In this document: positions 24,631 to 32,090 of the stretch, piece after piece
Numbering within the stretch: the stretch's first letter is position 1
Layout of the letters: every line of letters begins with the position of its first letter
From: an uncultured Reyranella sp.
Lineage (GTDB): Bacteria > Pseudomonadota > Alphaproteobacteria > Reyranellales > Reyranellaceae
Reading direction: 5' to 3'
Length of the DNA: 64,000 bases
Assembly (NCBI RefSeq): GCF_945957355.1
Contig: NZ_CAMFKM010000002.1
Coordinates: 372,001 to 436,000 of the forward strand
The notes under the pieces: generated by a model
The model's database searches: none
Told to the model about the DNA's origin: nothing
Seen by the model: the letters and a program-made list of their open reading frames with translations, nothing else
Position numbers and translations under genes: made by a program

Positions 24631-25223
24631 ATCGAAAGCCGCCGCAGGGAATCGGCATCGTCGACGTCGTCGAGCGTGTCCGCCAGCGCCACCGTGACCT
24701 GACGCGGGATGCTGGCCAGCGTGTCGGCAAGAGCCGTTGGCGTCGACCAGCGCACACCCTCGAAAAGGGCGAACGGCAATGGGCGCGAGCGCCGTGCGCC
24801 GACCAGCCAGAAGCCGCCGTCGCGTGCCGGGCCGAAGACGAGATCGTGCCGGCCGAGCAACGCGAAGGCCCGCGCGATGTGAGACGCGTGCATGGCCGGG
24901 ATGTCGCTGCCGACCAGCACGACCGGTCCCGGCGGCAAGGTGGCGAAGGGCAGCTTCATGCGCCGGCCGAGATCGCCCGGCCGCTGCGGTTTTCGGTGCG
25001 GGAAGGGCACGAGATGCCAGGCCGGATGACGAAGCGCAGTATCGGGCGTCACGAACAGCCACACCGTCCAGCGCGGATCGCGCGTCATGCGTCTTATCTG
25101 GGCGTCGAGAATCCGGCGATAGAAGCGGCCGGCTTCCATCATGCCGATCTCCTCGGCCAGACGGCGTTTCACGCGGCCGGCCTGCGGTGCGCGGGCGAAG
25201 ATGACGAGATGGCGCTGCATCAT
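24627..25223 (-). CDS. DUF2064 / TIGR04282-type glycosyltransferase (GT-A fold)
   Basis: A 198-residue GT-A fold protein: HLVIFARAPQAGRVKRRLA at the N-terminus (nucleotide-binding), VVLVGSDIPAMHASHIARAF with the DxP element, and DLVFGPARDGGFWLVG. It belongs to the group that databases name arsenosugar-biosynthesis-associated (TIGR04282), related to cofactor guanylyltransferases. Its ATG (25223) overlaps the stop of the upstream glycosyltransferase (ATGA); it is the last gene of a three-gene coupled operon with a radical SAM enzyme. No arsenic genes are visible, so the pathway name should not be taken literally. Confidence 0.85.
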   Translation of the reverse strand: MMQRHLVIFARAPQAGRVKRRLAEEIGMMEAGRFYRRILDAQIRRMTRDPRWTVWLFVTPDTALRHPAWHLVPFPHRKPQRPGDLGRRMKLPFATLPPGPVVLVGSDIPAMHASHIARAFALLGRHDLVFGPARDGGFWLVGARRSRPLPFALFEGVRWSTPTALADTLASIPRQVTVALADTLDDVDDADSLRRLSI

Positions 25224-25897
25224 CCGTAGAGTCGCCGCAGGGTGCGCGGCGCGACGCCGGCGAAATAGAGCATGAGGCAACTCAGGTTTCGCAGGGGACG
25301 GAGCCACCAGCCATCCCGTCGATAGCGCGCCGCCGAGGTGATCGCGTCGGCGCCGAGGGGAGCCAGATTGTCCCGGCCGATGCGCCGCACCAGGTCGACA
25401 TCTTCCATGAGCGGCAGCGGCCGGAATCCGCCGAGACGTTCATAGTGCGCGCGCGAAATCAGCAGGCCCTGATCGCCATAGGGAAGGCCGAAGGTGCGGC
25501 AGCGCCAGGCCACGAGGCGCTCCACTCTTCGGGCGCCGGCCTCGTCCGCATCGAAGCGAAGGTCGAAATAGCCGGCCTTGTCGGCGATGGACCCGACGAA
25601 GCGGGCGATGACGTTGCCTGCGCCGCCGCCCAGTCTCGTATCGGCGTGCAGGAACAGGATCCAGGGCGCGCGACCGGCCGCGGCTCCGGTTGCGAGCTGG
25701 CCGCCGCGTCCTGCGGGTGCCGTCACGACCGCGGCGCCGGCCTGCCGCGCGATCGCGACGGTGTCGTCACGCGAGCCGCCATCGCAGATCGTCGTCGAGA
25801 AAGCGAGATCGGGATGGGTGGGAAGCGCCGTCAATGTGCGGGCGAGCGTCGTCCCTGCATTCAGCGTCGGAATGACGATGTCGACCGCCGTCGTCAC
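25220..25897 (-). CDS. TIGR04283-type family 2 glycosyltransferase
   Basis: A 225-residue GT2 protein. It starts VDIVIPTLNAGTTLARTL, has the sugar-nucleotide segment TTICDGGSRDDTV, the DxD-like LFLHADTRL near residue 105, and GLPYGDQGLLISRAHYERLGG, which is diagnostic of TIGR04283. Both flanking junctions are 4-bp ATGA overlaps, so it is translated with the radical SAM gene before it and the TIGR04282-type gene after it. A polar C-terminus with a short hydrophobic stretch (LSCLMLYFAGVA) may attach it to the membrane. Confidence 0.88.
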   Translation of the reverse strand: MTTAVDIVIPTLNAGTTLARTLTALPTHPDLAFSTTICDGGSRDDTVAIARQAGAAVVTAPAGRGGQLATGAAAGRAPWILFLHADTRLGGGAGNVIARFVGSIADKAGYFDLRFDADEAGARRVERLVAWRCRTFGLPYGDQGLLISRAHYERLGGFRPLPLMEDVDLVRRIGRDNLAPLGADAITSAARYRRDGWWLRPLRNLSCLMLYFAGVAPRTLRRLYG

Positions 25898-26835
25898 GCG
25901 CTGCAGGCGGCCCCGCCCAGGACGCAGAACTTGGCGCAGTGCGGATGGTTGAGGCGCACCTGGCCGACGCTTTCCGCCAGGGTCTCGCCCAGCTCGAACT
26001 GCGGGTCATAGGGCAGCAGGGTGCAGGCCACGACGGCGGGCCGCGGCGCGCCCTTGCGCTTCACGACCATGCGGGCCGATGCGCACATCACGCTGTCGGG
26101 CGACTTTTTCAGGATGCCCCAGCAGGCGGTCGTGATCTCCGGCACGTCGACGGTTGGATCCATCTCGGGAAACAGAACGAGGGTCGCCGGATTTCCGGCA
26201 TCGATCGGTACACTCAGCCGCTCGAACAGCCGCGCATAGCCGGCGCGGACTTCGTCGTCGGTCTCATTCGAGAAGTGGCGGCCGGCCACGTGCACCTGGA
26301 AGCCCGCTTCGGCCAGCCAGACCAGCCCGTCGATCGTCGGCTTCCAGCTTCTCGCGCCGCGCTCCTCCTCGTGCAGCGATCTCTCGTAGTGATCGACCGA
26401 GACGCGGATTGCGAGATTGTCGCGACCATGCCGCGCCAGCAGGTCGAGCAGCGCCGTCTTCATCTTGTGCATCGGCTTCATCGCATTGGTCAGCACGATG
26501 GCCTGCAGGCCGCGTGACAGCACGTCGTCCAGCATCGCCGGCAGGTCGGGATTCATGAATGGCTCGCCGCCCGTGAAGCCGATCAGCCGCGTGCCATGAC
26601 CATCGCGTTCGACCTCGTCGAGATAGGCGGCAACCTCACCGGCCGTGAGATAGACGAGCCGATCGTTACGGGGCGAGGACTCGATGTAGCAGTTGCGGCA
26701 GGTGAGGTTGCACAGGGTGCCGGTATTGAACCACAGGGTATCGAGCGCCTTCAGGCCGACATGCGCGCGCGTCTCGCCCCGGGCGGTGATCCAGGCATCC
26801 TTGAATTTTGCGGGATCGAGCGGAACGGTCAGCAT
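25894..26835 (-). CDS. Radical SAM protein of unknown function, first gene of a coupled operon
   Basis: A 313-residue radical SAM enzyme. The 4Fe-4S motif is CNLTCRNC (C42, C46, C49), followed by LIGFTGGEPFMNPDLP for SAM binding. The C-terminal part adds cysteines in TTACWG, VMCASA, VACTLL and HCAKFCVLGGAACSA, enough for an auxiliary cluster as in SPASM-like proteins. It is not the classical ArsS arrangement (no DUF3641-type tail that I can recognise). It is coupled (ATGA) to two glycosyltransferases, which suggests that it modifies a nucleoside- or sugar-containing small molecule. Divergent from a RutE-like gene, 150 bp away. Confidence 0.85.
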   Translation of the reverse strand: MLTVPLDPAKFKDAWITARGETRAHVGLKALDTLWFNTGTLCNLTCRNCYIESSPRNDRLVYLTAGEVAAYLDEVERDGHGTRLIGFTGGEPFMNPDLPAMLDDVLSRGLQAIVLTNAMKPMHKMKTALLDLLARHGRDNLAIRVSVDHYERSLHEEERGARSWKPTIDGLVWLAEAGFQVHVAGRHFSNETDDEVRAGYARLFERLSVPIDAGNPATLVLFPEMDPTVDVPEITTACWGILKKSPDSVMCASARMVVKRKGAPRPAVVACTLLPYDPQFELGETLAESVGQVRLNHPHCAKFCVLGGAACSA

Positions 26836-26870
26836 CCATGAACCCTGAGCAAACGTTGGCGACCGACGCT

Positions 26871-26886
26871 AGCACAATTCGTGCAA
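26871..26886 (-). promoter_or_regulatory. Sigma-54-like element / GCAC-N5-GTGC palindrome upstream of the radical SAM operon
   Basis: On the minus strand TTGCACG, AATT, GTGCT (26886-26871) matches 10 of 12 sigma-54 consensus positions but has TG where the -24 GG should be. The same bases form GCAC-N5-GTGC. A start near 26860 would leave a leader of about 25 nt to ATG 26835, with AGGG as ribosome site. Confidence 0.3.
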
Positions 26887-26985
26887 TGGAATGCCCGGGT
26901 TCCGGACGGTAACTCGATCACATGTGCGCGTCTCGACCGCTCGACGAAGCTTCGTTACGGTCGGTCAACTTTCAAGGGGAACTGA

Positions 26986-27567
26986 ATGCTCGACGACAAG
27001 GCGCTTGCCACCATTTTCCGAGACGCCCGCACGCACAATGGCTGGCTCGACAAGCCGGTCACCGACGACCAGCTCCACGCGATCTACGACCTCATGAAGT
27101 GGGGCCCGACCTCGGCCAATTGCCAGCCGGCGCGCATCGTCTTCGTGCGCACGAAGGAGGGCAAGGAGAAGCTCAAGCCGGCGCTCAGCGCAGGCAACAC
27201 CGAGAAGACGATGACCGCGCCGGTGACGGCGATCCTCGCCTACGACACGGAATTCTTCGAGCATCTGCCGCGGATGTTCCCGCACGACCAGACCGCCGTC
27301 CACTGGTTCAAGGGCAAGCCCTCGGCCGAGCCGACCGCGTTCCGCAATGGCAGCCTGCAGGGTGCCTACCTGATCGTCGCGGCCCGCGCGCTTGGCCTCG
27401 ATTGCGGCGCCATGAGCGGCTTCGACAATGCCAAGGTCGACGCGGCCTTCTTCCCCGACGGCAAGTTCAAGACGAACTTCCTGTGCAATATCGGCTACGG
27501 GGACCATTCGAAGGTGTTTGCCCGCAGCCCGCGCTTCGCGTTCGACGAGGTCTGCAAGATCGTCTGA
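26986..27567 (+). CDS. RutE-type nitroreductase (probable malonic semialdehyde reductase)
   Basis: A 193-residue FMN-dependent nitroreductase-fold protein of the RutE/HadB subgroup: [33 protein letters not shown] at the N-terminus (in part), [25 protein letters not shown] and [17 protein letters not shown]. RutE reduces malonic semialdehyde to 3-hydroxypropionate in pyrimidine degradation; no other rut genes are here, so it may act on other aldehydes or quinones. GGGGA lies 7 nt before the ATG. It converges with the LysE gene with a 1-bp gap. Confidence 0.88.
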   Translation: MLDDKALATIFRDARTHNGWLDKPVTDDQLHAIYDLMKWGPTSANCQPARIVFVRTKEGKEKLKPALSAGNTEKTMTAPVTAILAYDTEFFEHLPRMFPHDQTAVHWFKGKPSAEPTAFRNGSLQGAYLIVAARALGLDCGAMSGFDNAKVDAAFFPDGKFKTNFLCNIGYGDHSKVFARSPRFAFDEVCKIV

Positions 27568-27568
27568 G

Positions 27569-28264
27569 CTACAAACCGAAGACGGCGCCGATCTTCTTCC
27601 AGGGCAGCGGCAGGAGCGAAATCAGGGCCGCCAGACCGAAGCCCAGGATGACGGCACCGGAACCGCGGTTGAGCCACAGCAGGCCGGCGCCGGTAAAGCG
27701 CGACCGCAGCGATACCGACGCCGTGCAGATGATCGTCCACCAGGCGAGTGCGCCGCAGAACACGGCGGCCACCAGCAGGGTGGCGTCGGGCAGGCTCGCG
27801 CCCACGCCGGCCAGGTTGCGACCGGCGAAGGCCGCGCCGAAGGCCATCACCGTCAGCGGATTGAACACGGTGATGAAGAAGCTCGAGCTGGCGTAGTGGA
27901 AGTGCGTCGAGAACTGGTGCTCGCGATCGTCGGCGACGGGATCGCCGACGTTGCGCGGCCGGTGACGCATCGTCGTCCAGCCCATGATGACCAGCACGAG
28001 ACCGCCGATCCCGAGCAGCCAGGCCTCGCGCTCGATCACGAACTGCTGCACGAAGGACAGGCCGAACGCCGCGACGGCGCCGAACACGGCGTCTCCCAGC
28101 GCGGCGCCGATGCCGGTCATGTAGCCCGCCATGGCGCCGACGGTGATGGAGCGCCGGATGCAGAGCGCGGCCGCGGGTCCGACCGGCACGGCGATCAGGA
28201 AGCCGATGGCTGCGCCCTCGATGGCGAGCGAGAGGGGATTGAAGACGAAGCCCGGCACGGCCAT
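27569..28264 (-). CDS. LysE/RhtB family exporter
   Basis: A 231-residue membrane protein with about six hydrophobic helices. The LysE signature is GFLIAVPVGPAAALCIRR in the first helix, with GYMTGIGAALGDAVFG and FFITVFNPLTVMAFGAAF following. These proteins export amino acids or related small metabolites; the substrate is unknown. I chose ATG 28264; the open frame runs further upstream but that part is the shadow of pdxY. It starts 7 bp after pdxY ends, so the two probably form an operon. Confidence 0.9.
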   Translation of the reverse strand: MAVPGFVFNPLSLAIEGAAIGFLIAVPVGPAAALCIRRSITVGAMAGYMTGIGAALGDAVFGAVAAFGLSFVQQFVIEREAWLLGIGGLVLVIMGWTTMRHRPRNVGDPVADDREHQFSTHFHYASSSFFITVFNPLTVMAFGAAFAGRNLAGVGASLPDATLLVAAVFCGALAWWTIICTASVSLRSRFTGAGLLWLNRGSGAVILGFGLAALISLLPLPWKKIGAVFGL

Positions 28265-28271
28265 CGCGCGG

Positions 28272-29135
28272 CTATAGCCTCTCGGCGGTGAACAGGCGCG
28301 GCGGTGCGACCAGCCGGTCCTGTGCCGCCACGAGCTGAAGCTCGCGCTCGCCCATCGCCTCGGTGGCTTCGAGGACCGCGAAGATCGACGAGGCAGCCTT
28401 GCCCAGCGCCTCGGCGACATCGTCGCCGGCGATCCAGTGGGCGGTGAAGAGGGCGGCGACGGCATCGCCGGTGCCGTTCGGCGCGATGGGGAACCCGATC
28501 ATCGGCGTCGCCACCCGCCAGGCGGCGTCGGGTGTCACGGCCACCATCTCGATCGTGTCGGGCGCGGCATCGGCGCGGCGCAGGCTGGTGATCAGGGCGA
28601 GCCGCGGCCCCCGTCGTTCTCCTGCGAGCAGAAGGCGCGCCGCCGACAGCGCCTCGCTCATGGTCGAGACGGTCCGGCCGGTCAGGTATTCGAGCTCGAA
28701 GTGGTTGGGCGTCACGAGGTCTGCGGCCGGGATCGCGCGGTCGCGGAAGAAGGCGTCGATCCCCGGCTTCACGTAGATGCCGGTGTCGGTGTCGCCCAGC
28801 ACGGGATCGCAGCACCAGAGGGCGCGCGGGTTGGCCGCCCGCACGCGGCGTGCGGTATCGAGAACGACATCGGCCAGGGCCGCGTCGCCGACATAGCCGG
28901 TCAGCAGGCCGTCGCACCGCGCGAACTGGCCCAGCGCCTCGATGCCCTGGACGATCTCGGCCACCTGCTCTGCCGAAGCCGCGCGACCGCGCCAGGCGCC
29001 ATAGCCCGTGTGGTTCGAGAACTCGACCGTGTTCACCGCCCAGACCTCGTGGCCCAATCGTTGCAGGGGAAAGGCTGCTGCACGATTGCCGACGTAGCCG
29101 TAGGCGACATGGCTCTGGAGGGAGAGAAAGCGCAT
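28272..29135 (-). CDS. pdxY: Pyridoxal kinase PdxY
   Basis: A 287-residue ribokinase-fold enzyme phosphorylating pyridoxal in PLP salvage. Hallmarks are FLSLQSHVAYGYVGNRAAAFPLQ at the start (in part), LLTGYVGD, CDPVLGDTDTGIYV, DLVTPNHFELEYLTG and the catalytic-anion-hole motif PNGTGDAVAALFTA. I prefer ATG 29135 because AGGTGG lies about 8 nt upstream; ATG 29147 is possible. Followed by the LysE exporter, and divergent from the CoA-lyase/MaoC operon. Confidence 0.93.
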   Translation of the reverse strand: MRFLSLQSHVAYGYVGNRAAAFPLQRLGHEVWAVNTVEFSNHTGYGAWRGRAASAEQVAEIVQGIEALGQFARCDGLLTGYVGDAALADVVLDTARRVRAANPRALWCCDPVLGDTDTGIYVKPGIDAFFRDRAIPAADLVTPNHFELEYLTGRTVSTMSEALSAARLLLAGERRGPRLALITSLRRADAAPDTIEMVAVTPDAAWRVATPMIGFPIAPNGTGDAVAALFTAHWIAGDDVAEALGKAASSIFAVLEATEAMGERELQLVAAQDRLVAPPRLFTAERL

Positions 29136-29148
29136 GGCCGGCGCCACC

Positions 29149-29176
29149 TTGCCACAAGGCGGCCCGTCATTATAGT
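29149..29176 (+). promoter_or_regulatory. Sigma-70-type promoter for the lyase-MaoC operon
   Basis: TTGCCA (29149-29154) and TATAGT (29171-29176) are 16 bp apart. The start near 29184 gives a 20-nt leader containing the ribosome site GGGAGG (29191-29196). It overlaps the upstream region of divergent pdxY. Confidence 0.6.
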
Positions 29177-29203
29177 CCGCCGCGTTTTCGGGGAGGCCCA
29201 GTG

Positions 29204-30085
29204 ATGTCCAAGTCCGTCCGTCCGCGCCGCAGCGTGCTCTACATGCCGGGCGCCAATACGCGTGCGCTGGAAAAGGCGCGGACCCTGCCGGCCGACGCGC
29301 TGATCTTCGACCTCGAGGACGCGGTGGCGCCCGATGCCAAGGAGGCGGCGCGCGCCAACGTGGTCGCCGCGGCGCAGAGCAAAGCCTATGGCAAGCGCGA
29401 GATCGCGATCCGCTGCAACGGGCTCGCGACGCCCTGGGGTGCGGCCGACATCGCCGCGATCGCCAAATCCGGCGCCGACGCGGTTCTGGTGCCGAAGGTC
29501 GAGAGCGCGGCCGAGGTGGCGAGCGTGATCGGACTGCTCGACGCTGCCGGCGCGCCTTCGTCGATGGCCGTGTGGGCGATGATGGAAACGCCCAAGGGCA
29601 TATTGCGCGCTGAAGAGGTGGCGGGTTCGCACCCGCGGCTCACGCTCTTCGTCATGGGCACCAACGATCTCGTCAAGGACATGCGTGCGCGCCACACGCC
29701 GATGCGCCTGCCGATGGTGACGGCGCTGGGGCTCGGTATGCTCGCCGCCCGCGCCCATGGGCTCACCATCCTCGACGGCGTCTACAACGACATCCAGGAC
29801 GCCGAAGGTTTCCGCGCCGTCTGCCAGCAGGGGCTGGAAATGGGCTTCGACGGCAAGACGCTGATCCATCCCAGCCAGGTCGAGCCGTGCAACGAGGTCT
29901 TCGCGCCGTCTGCCGCCGAGCTGGAGATGGCGGGCAAGATCGTGACCGCCTTCAAGACGGCGCAGGCCGAAGGCAAGGGCGTGGTCACGGTCGATGGCCG
30001 CATGATCGAGAACCTTCACGTCGAGCAGGCCGAGCGGGCGCTGGCGCTCGCCACCGCGATCAAGGAGCTGCAGGCCGCAACATGA
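29204..30085 (+). CDS. HpcH/HpaI aldolase-family CoA ester lyase (CitE/malyl-CoA lyase-like)
   Basis: A 293-residue TIM-barrel lyase: RRSVLYMPGANTRALEKA, FDLEDAVAPDAKEAAR (Mg ligand region), WAMMETPKGIL (conserved E) and FVMGTNDLVKDM. Such enzymes cleave (S)-citramalyl-, malyl- or beta-methylmalyl-CoA. It is followed, with an ATGA overlap, by a double-hotdog MaoC protein of the mesaconyl-CoA hydratase type; together they could interconvert mesaconyl-CoA and glyoxylate plus propionyl-CoA, a step of the ethylmalonyl-CoA or 3-hydroxypropionate pathways. The exact substrate is inferred, not proven. Confidence 0.88.
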   Translation: MSKSVRPRRSVLYMPGANTRALEKARTLPADALIFDLEDAVAPDAKEAARANVVAAAQSKAYGKREIAIRCNGLATPWGAADIAAIAKSGADAVLVPKVESAAEVASVIGLLDAAGAPSSMAVWAMMETPKGILRAEEVAGSHPRLTLFVMGTNDLVKDMRARHTPMRLPMVTALGLGMLAARAHGLTILDGVYNDIQDAEGFRAVCQQGLEMGFDGKTLIHPSQVEPCNEVFAPSAAELEMAGKIVTAFKTAQAEGKGVVTVDGRMIENLHVEQAERALALATAIKELQAAT

Positions 30086-31155
30086 ACCTCAAGAGCACGA
30101 ACAAGACCAGCACTGGCAACTTCTTCGAGGATTTCCGCGTCGGGCAGGAATTCCACCATGCCACGCCGCGCACCCTGACGGAGGCCGATGCGGCGCTCAA
30201 TATCGCGCTCTACGGCTCGCGGTTCGCCGTCAACTCGTCGGACGTGTTTGCGCGGGCCATCGGCCTGCCGCGGGCGCCGATCGACGATCTGCACGTCTTC
30301 CATGTCGTCATCGGCAAGACGGTGCCCGACATCTCCCTGAACGCCGTGGCCAATCTCGGCTACGCGGAGTTCCGCTGGGGCGTGCCGGTCTATCCGGGCG
30401 ACACGCTTTCGTCGCGTTCCACCGTGCTGGGACTGCGCGAGAACTCCAACAAGGCGAGCGGCGTTGTCTGGGTGCGCTCGACCGGCGTCAACCAGAACGG
30501 CGAGATGGTGCTCGACTATGTGCGCTGGGTGATGGTGCACAAGCGTGACCCCGGCGCCGTGGTGCCGCCGGCCGTCGTGCCGAAGACGGCGCCATCGGTG
30601 AAGCCGGAGGATCTCATCGTGCCGGAGGGCCTGTCGCTCGCCGGATACGACGATGGAGCCGCCGGTTCCCCGCATCGCTGGGAAGACTATGCGCCGGGCG
30701 AGCGCATCGACCATGTGAGCGGCATCACGCTCGAGGACTCCGACCATATGTTCTCGACGCGGCTCTACCAGAACACCGCGCGCGTGCATTTCGACGCCTT
30801 CGCCGGCAAGAGCACGCGCTTCGGTCGCCGTCTCGCCTATGGCGGCCACGTCATCTCGCTGATGCGGGCGCTGTCCTTCGACGGGCTGGCCAACGGCTTC
30901 CGGGTCGCGGCCATCAACGCCGGCAGCCACGTCGCGCCGACCTTCGGCGGCGACACGATCTACGCCTGGTCCGAAGTGCTCGAGACGGCGCCGCTGCCCG
31001 GCCGGAATGACGTCGGCGCGCTGCGAGTGAGAAGCATTGCGGCGAAAGACTGCCCGTGCAGTTCGTTCCCCGGCAAGGGTTCGGACGGCAAGTACCATCC
31101 CGCGGTCGTGCTCGATCTCGACTACTGGCTGCTCATGCCGCGGCGCATTGCCTAG
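30082..31155 (+). CDS. MaoC family dehydratase, mesaconyl-CoA hydratase-like
   Basis: A 357-residue protein with two hotdog domains. The first spans roughly 10-160 (NFFEDFRVGQEFHHATPRTLTEAD in part) and the second about 195-350 (WEDYAPGERIDHVSGITLEDSDHM; HVAPTFGGDTIYAWSEVL). Length and layout match mesaconyl-CoA hydratase (Mch) rather than the short R-specific enoyl hydratase. It starts inside the stop codon of the CoA ester lyase and is followed 136 bp later by sdhCDAB, so the products may feed the TCA cycle. Confidence 0.87.
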   Translation: MNLKSTNKTSTGNFFEDFRVGQEFHHATPRTLTEADAALNIALYGSRFAVNSSDVFARAIGLPRAPIDDLHVFHVVIGKTVPDISLNAVANLGYAEFRWGVPVYPGDTLSSRSTVLGLRENSNKASGVVWVRSTGVNQNGEMVLDYVRWVMVHKRDPGAVVPPAVVPKTAPSVKPEDLIVPEGLSLAGYDDGAAGSPHRWEDYAPGERIDHVSGITLEDSDHMFSTRLYQNTARVHFDAFAGKSTRFGRRLAYGGHVISLMRALSFDGLANGFRVAAINAGSHVAPTFGGDTIYAWSEVLETAPLPGRNDVGALRVRSIAAKDCPCSSFPGKGSDGKYHPAVVLDLDYWLLMPRRIA

Positions 31156-31225
31156 AAATTCCGCTCGGCAGTCGGATTTTCGCTTGCAAATCCGGGGCTT
31201 AACTCGCGCGCGACGCCGACATTCA

Positions 31226-31253
31226 TTGACTTGATGCGGCTGAGCGCTAAAAA
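31226..31253 (+). promoter_or_regulatory. Sigma-70-type promoter candidate for sdhCDAB
   Basis: TTGACT (31226-31231) and TAAAAA (31248-31253) are 16 bp apart, giving a leader of about 30 nt to sdhC. Upstream lies an inverted repeat, CGGATTT (31173-31179), 8-nt loop, AAATCCG (31188-31194), possibly an operator or weak terminator for the preceding maoC gene. Confidence 0.5.
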
Positions 31254-31291
31254 CAGCGCCAGCCGATATTCGGCACTAGAGGTCATCACGG

Positions 31292-31690
31292 ATGAGCGTC
31301 GCCAACCGGCCGGTGCATCGGCCGCTTTCTCCGCATCTGCAGGTCTATCGCCCGCAGCTCACCTCCACTCTCTCGATCCTGCATCGCGCGACGGGCATCG
31401 CCCTGTCGGCGGGCGTGCTGTATCTCACGGCCTGGGTCGTGTGCGCGTCGGGCAGCTACGAGGTCTATGCGAAGTTCCAGGCGTTCAACAGTTCGATCGT
31501 CGGCCGCTTCGTGCTCGGCGGCTGGCTGTTCTGCGTGTTCTTCCACCTGTTCAACGGCATCCGGCACCTCTTCTGGGATGTGGGGTACGGGTTCGAGATC
31601 AAGGACGCCTACCGCAGCGGCTGGCTGGTGGTGGCGGCTTCCCTCGTTGCGACCGCGATCTCGTGGATCGTCGGCCTGCGGCTGATCTGA
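31292..31690 (+). CDS. sdhC: Succinate dehydrogenase cytochrome b556 subunit
   Basis: A 132-residue membrane anchor of complex II with three helices. RPLSPHLQVYRPQLTSTLSILHRATGIAL carries the quinone-site S and R residues (quoted in part), and HLFNGIRHLFWD contains the heme b ligand His. It begins the sdhCDAB operon; the next gene starts 10 bp later with a GAGGAG ribosome site. Confidence 0.96.
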   Translation: MSVANRPVHRPLSPHLQVYRPQLTSTLSILHRATGIALSAGVLYLTAWVVCASGSYEVYAKFQAFNSSIVGRFVLGGWLFCVFFHLFNGIRHLFWDVGYGFEIKDAYRSGWLVVAASLVATAISWIVGLRLI

Positions 31691-31700
31691 GGAGCGACCG

Positions 31701-32087
31701 ATGAACAGCGATCTCAGAAGCCCCCTCAACCGCGCGCGCGGCCTCGGCTCGGCCAAGAGCGGCGTGCATCATTTCTGGATGCAGCGCCTGACGGCGGTCG
31801 CGCTGATCCCGCTCGTGATCTGGTTTGCCGTGTCACTCGTAATGCTGAGCGGTGCCGACTATGGAATGGCCCGCGCATGGCTCGGCTCGCCGTTCGTCAT
31901 GGTGCTGCTGATCCTGACGATCTGCATCGGCCTGTACCACGGCCAGCTCGGCATGCAGGTCGTGATCGAGGATTACGTGCACAATGAAGGCGTCAAGCTG
32001 GCGCTGATCGTGGCGATCAAGTTCATCGCGGTATTCTTCGGGCTGGCTGCGATCGTGGCCAGCATGCGCATCGGATTCGGAGGCTAA
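31701..32087 (+). CDS. sdhD: Succinate dehydrogenase membrane anchor subunit
   Basis: A 128-residue three-helix anchor. After the N-terminal GLGSAKSGVHHFWMQRLTAVAL comes the heme/quinone helix YHGQLGMQVVIEDYVHNEGVK, with the His and the conserved D-Y pair in place. It pairs with SdhC to bind heme b and ubiquinone in the inner membrane. sdhA follows 3 bp later. Confidence 0.95.
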   Translation: MNSDLRSPLNRARGLGSAKSGVHHFWMQRLTAVALIPLVIWFAVSLVMLSGADYGMARAWLGSPFVMVLLILTICIGLYHGQLGMQVVIEDYVHNEGVKLALIVAIKFIAVFFGLAAIVASMRIGFGG

Positions 32088-32090
32088 GTC

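Noticed and set aside
22042..25062. Open minus-strand frame of about 1000 codons across asd and the TPR gene
   Set aside because: Antisense to two well-supported genes; the translation is a low-complexity R/H/A/G/D mix with no domain. Long antisense frames are expected at this GC content.
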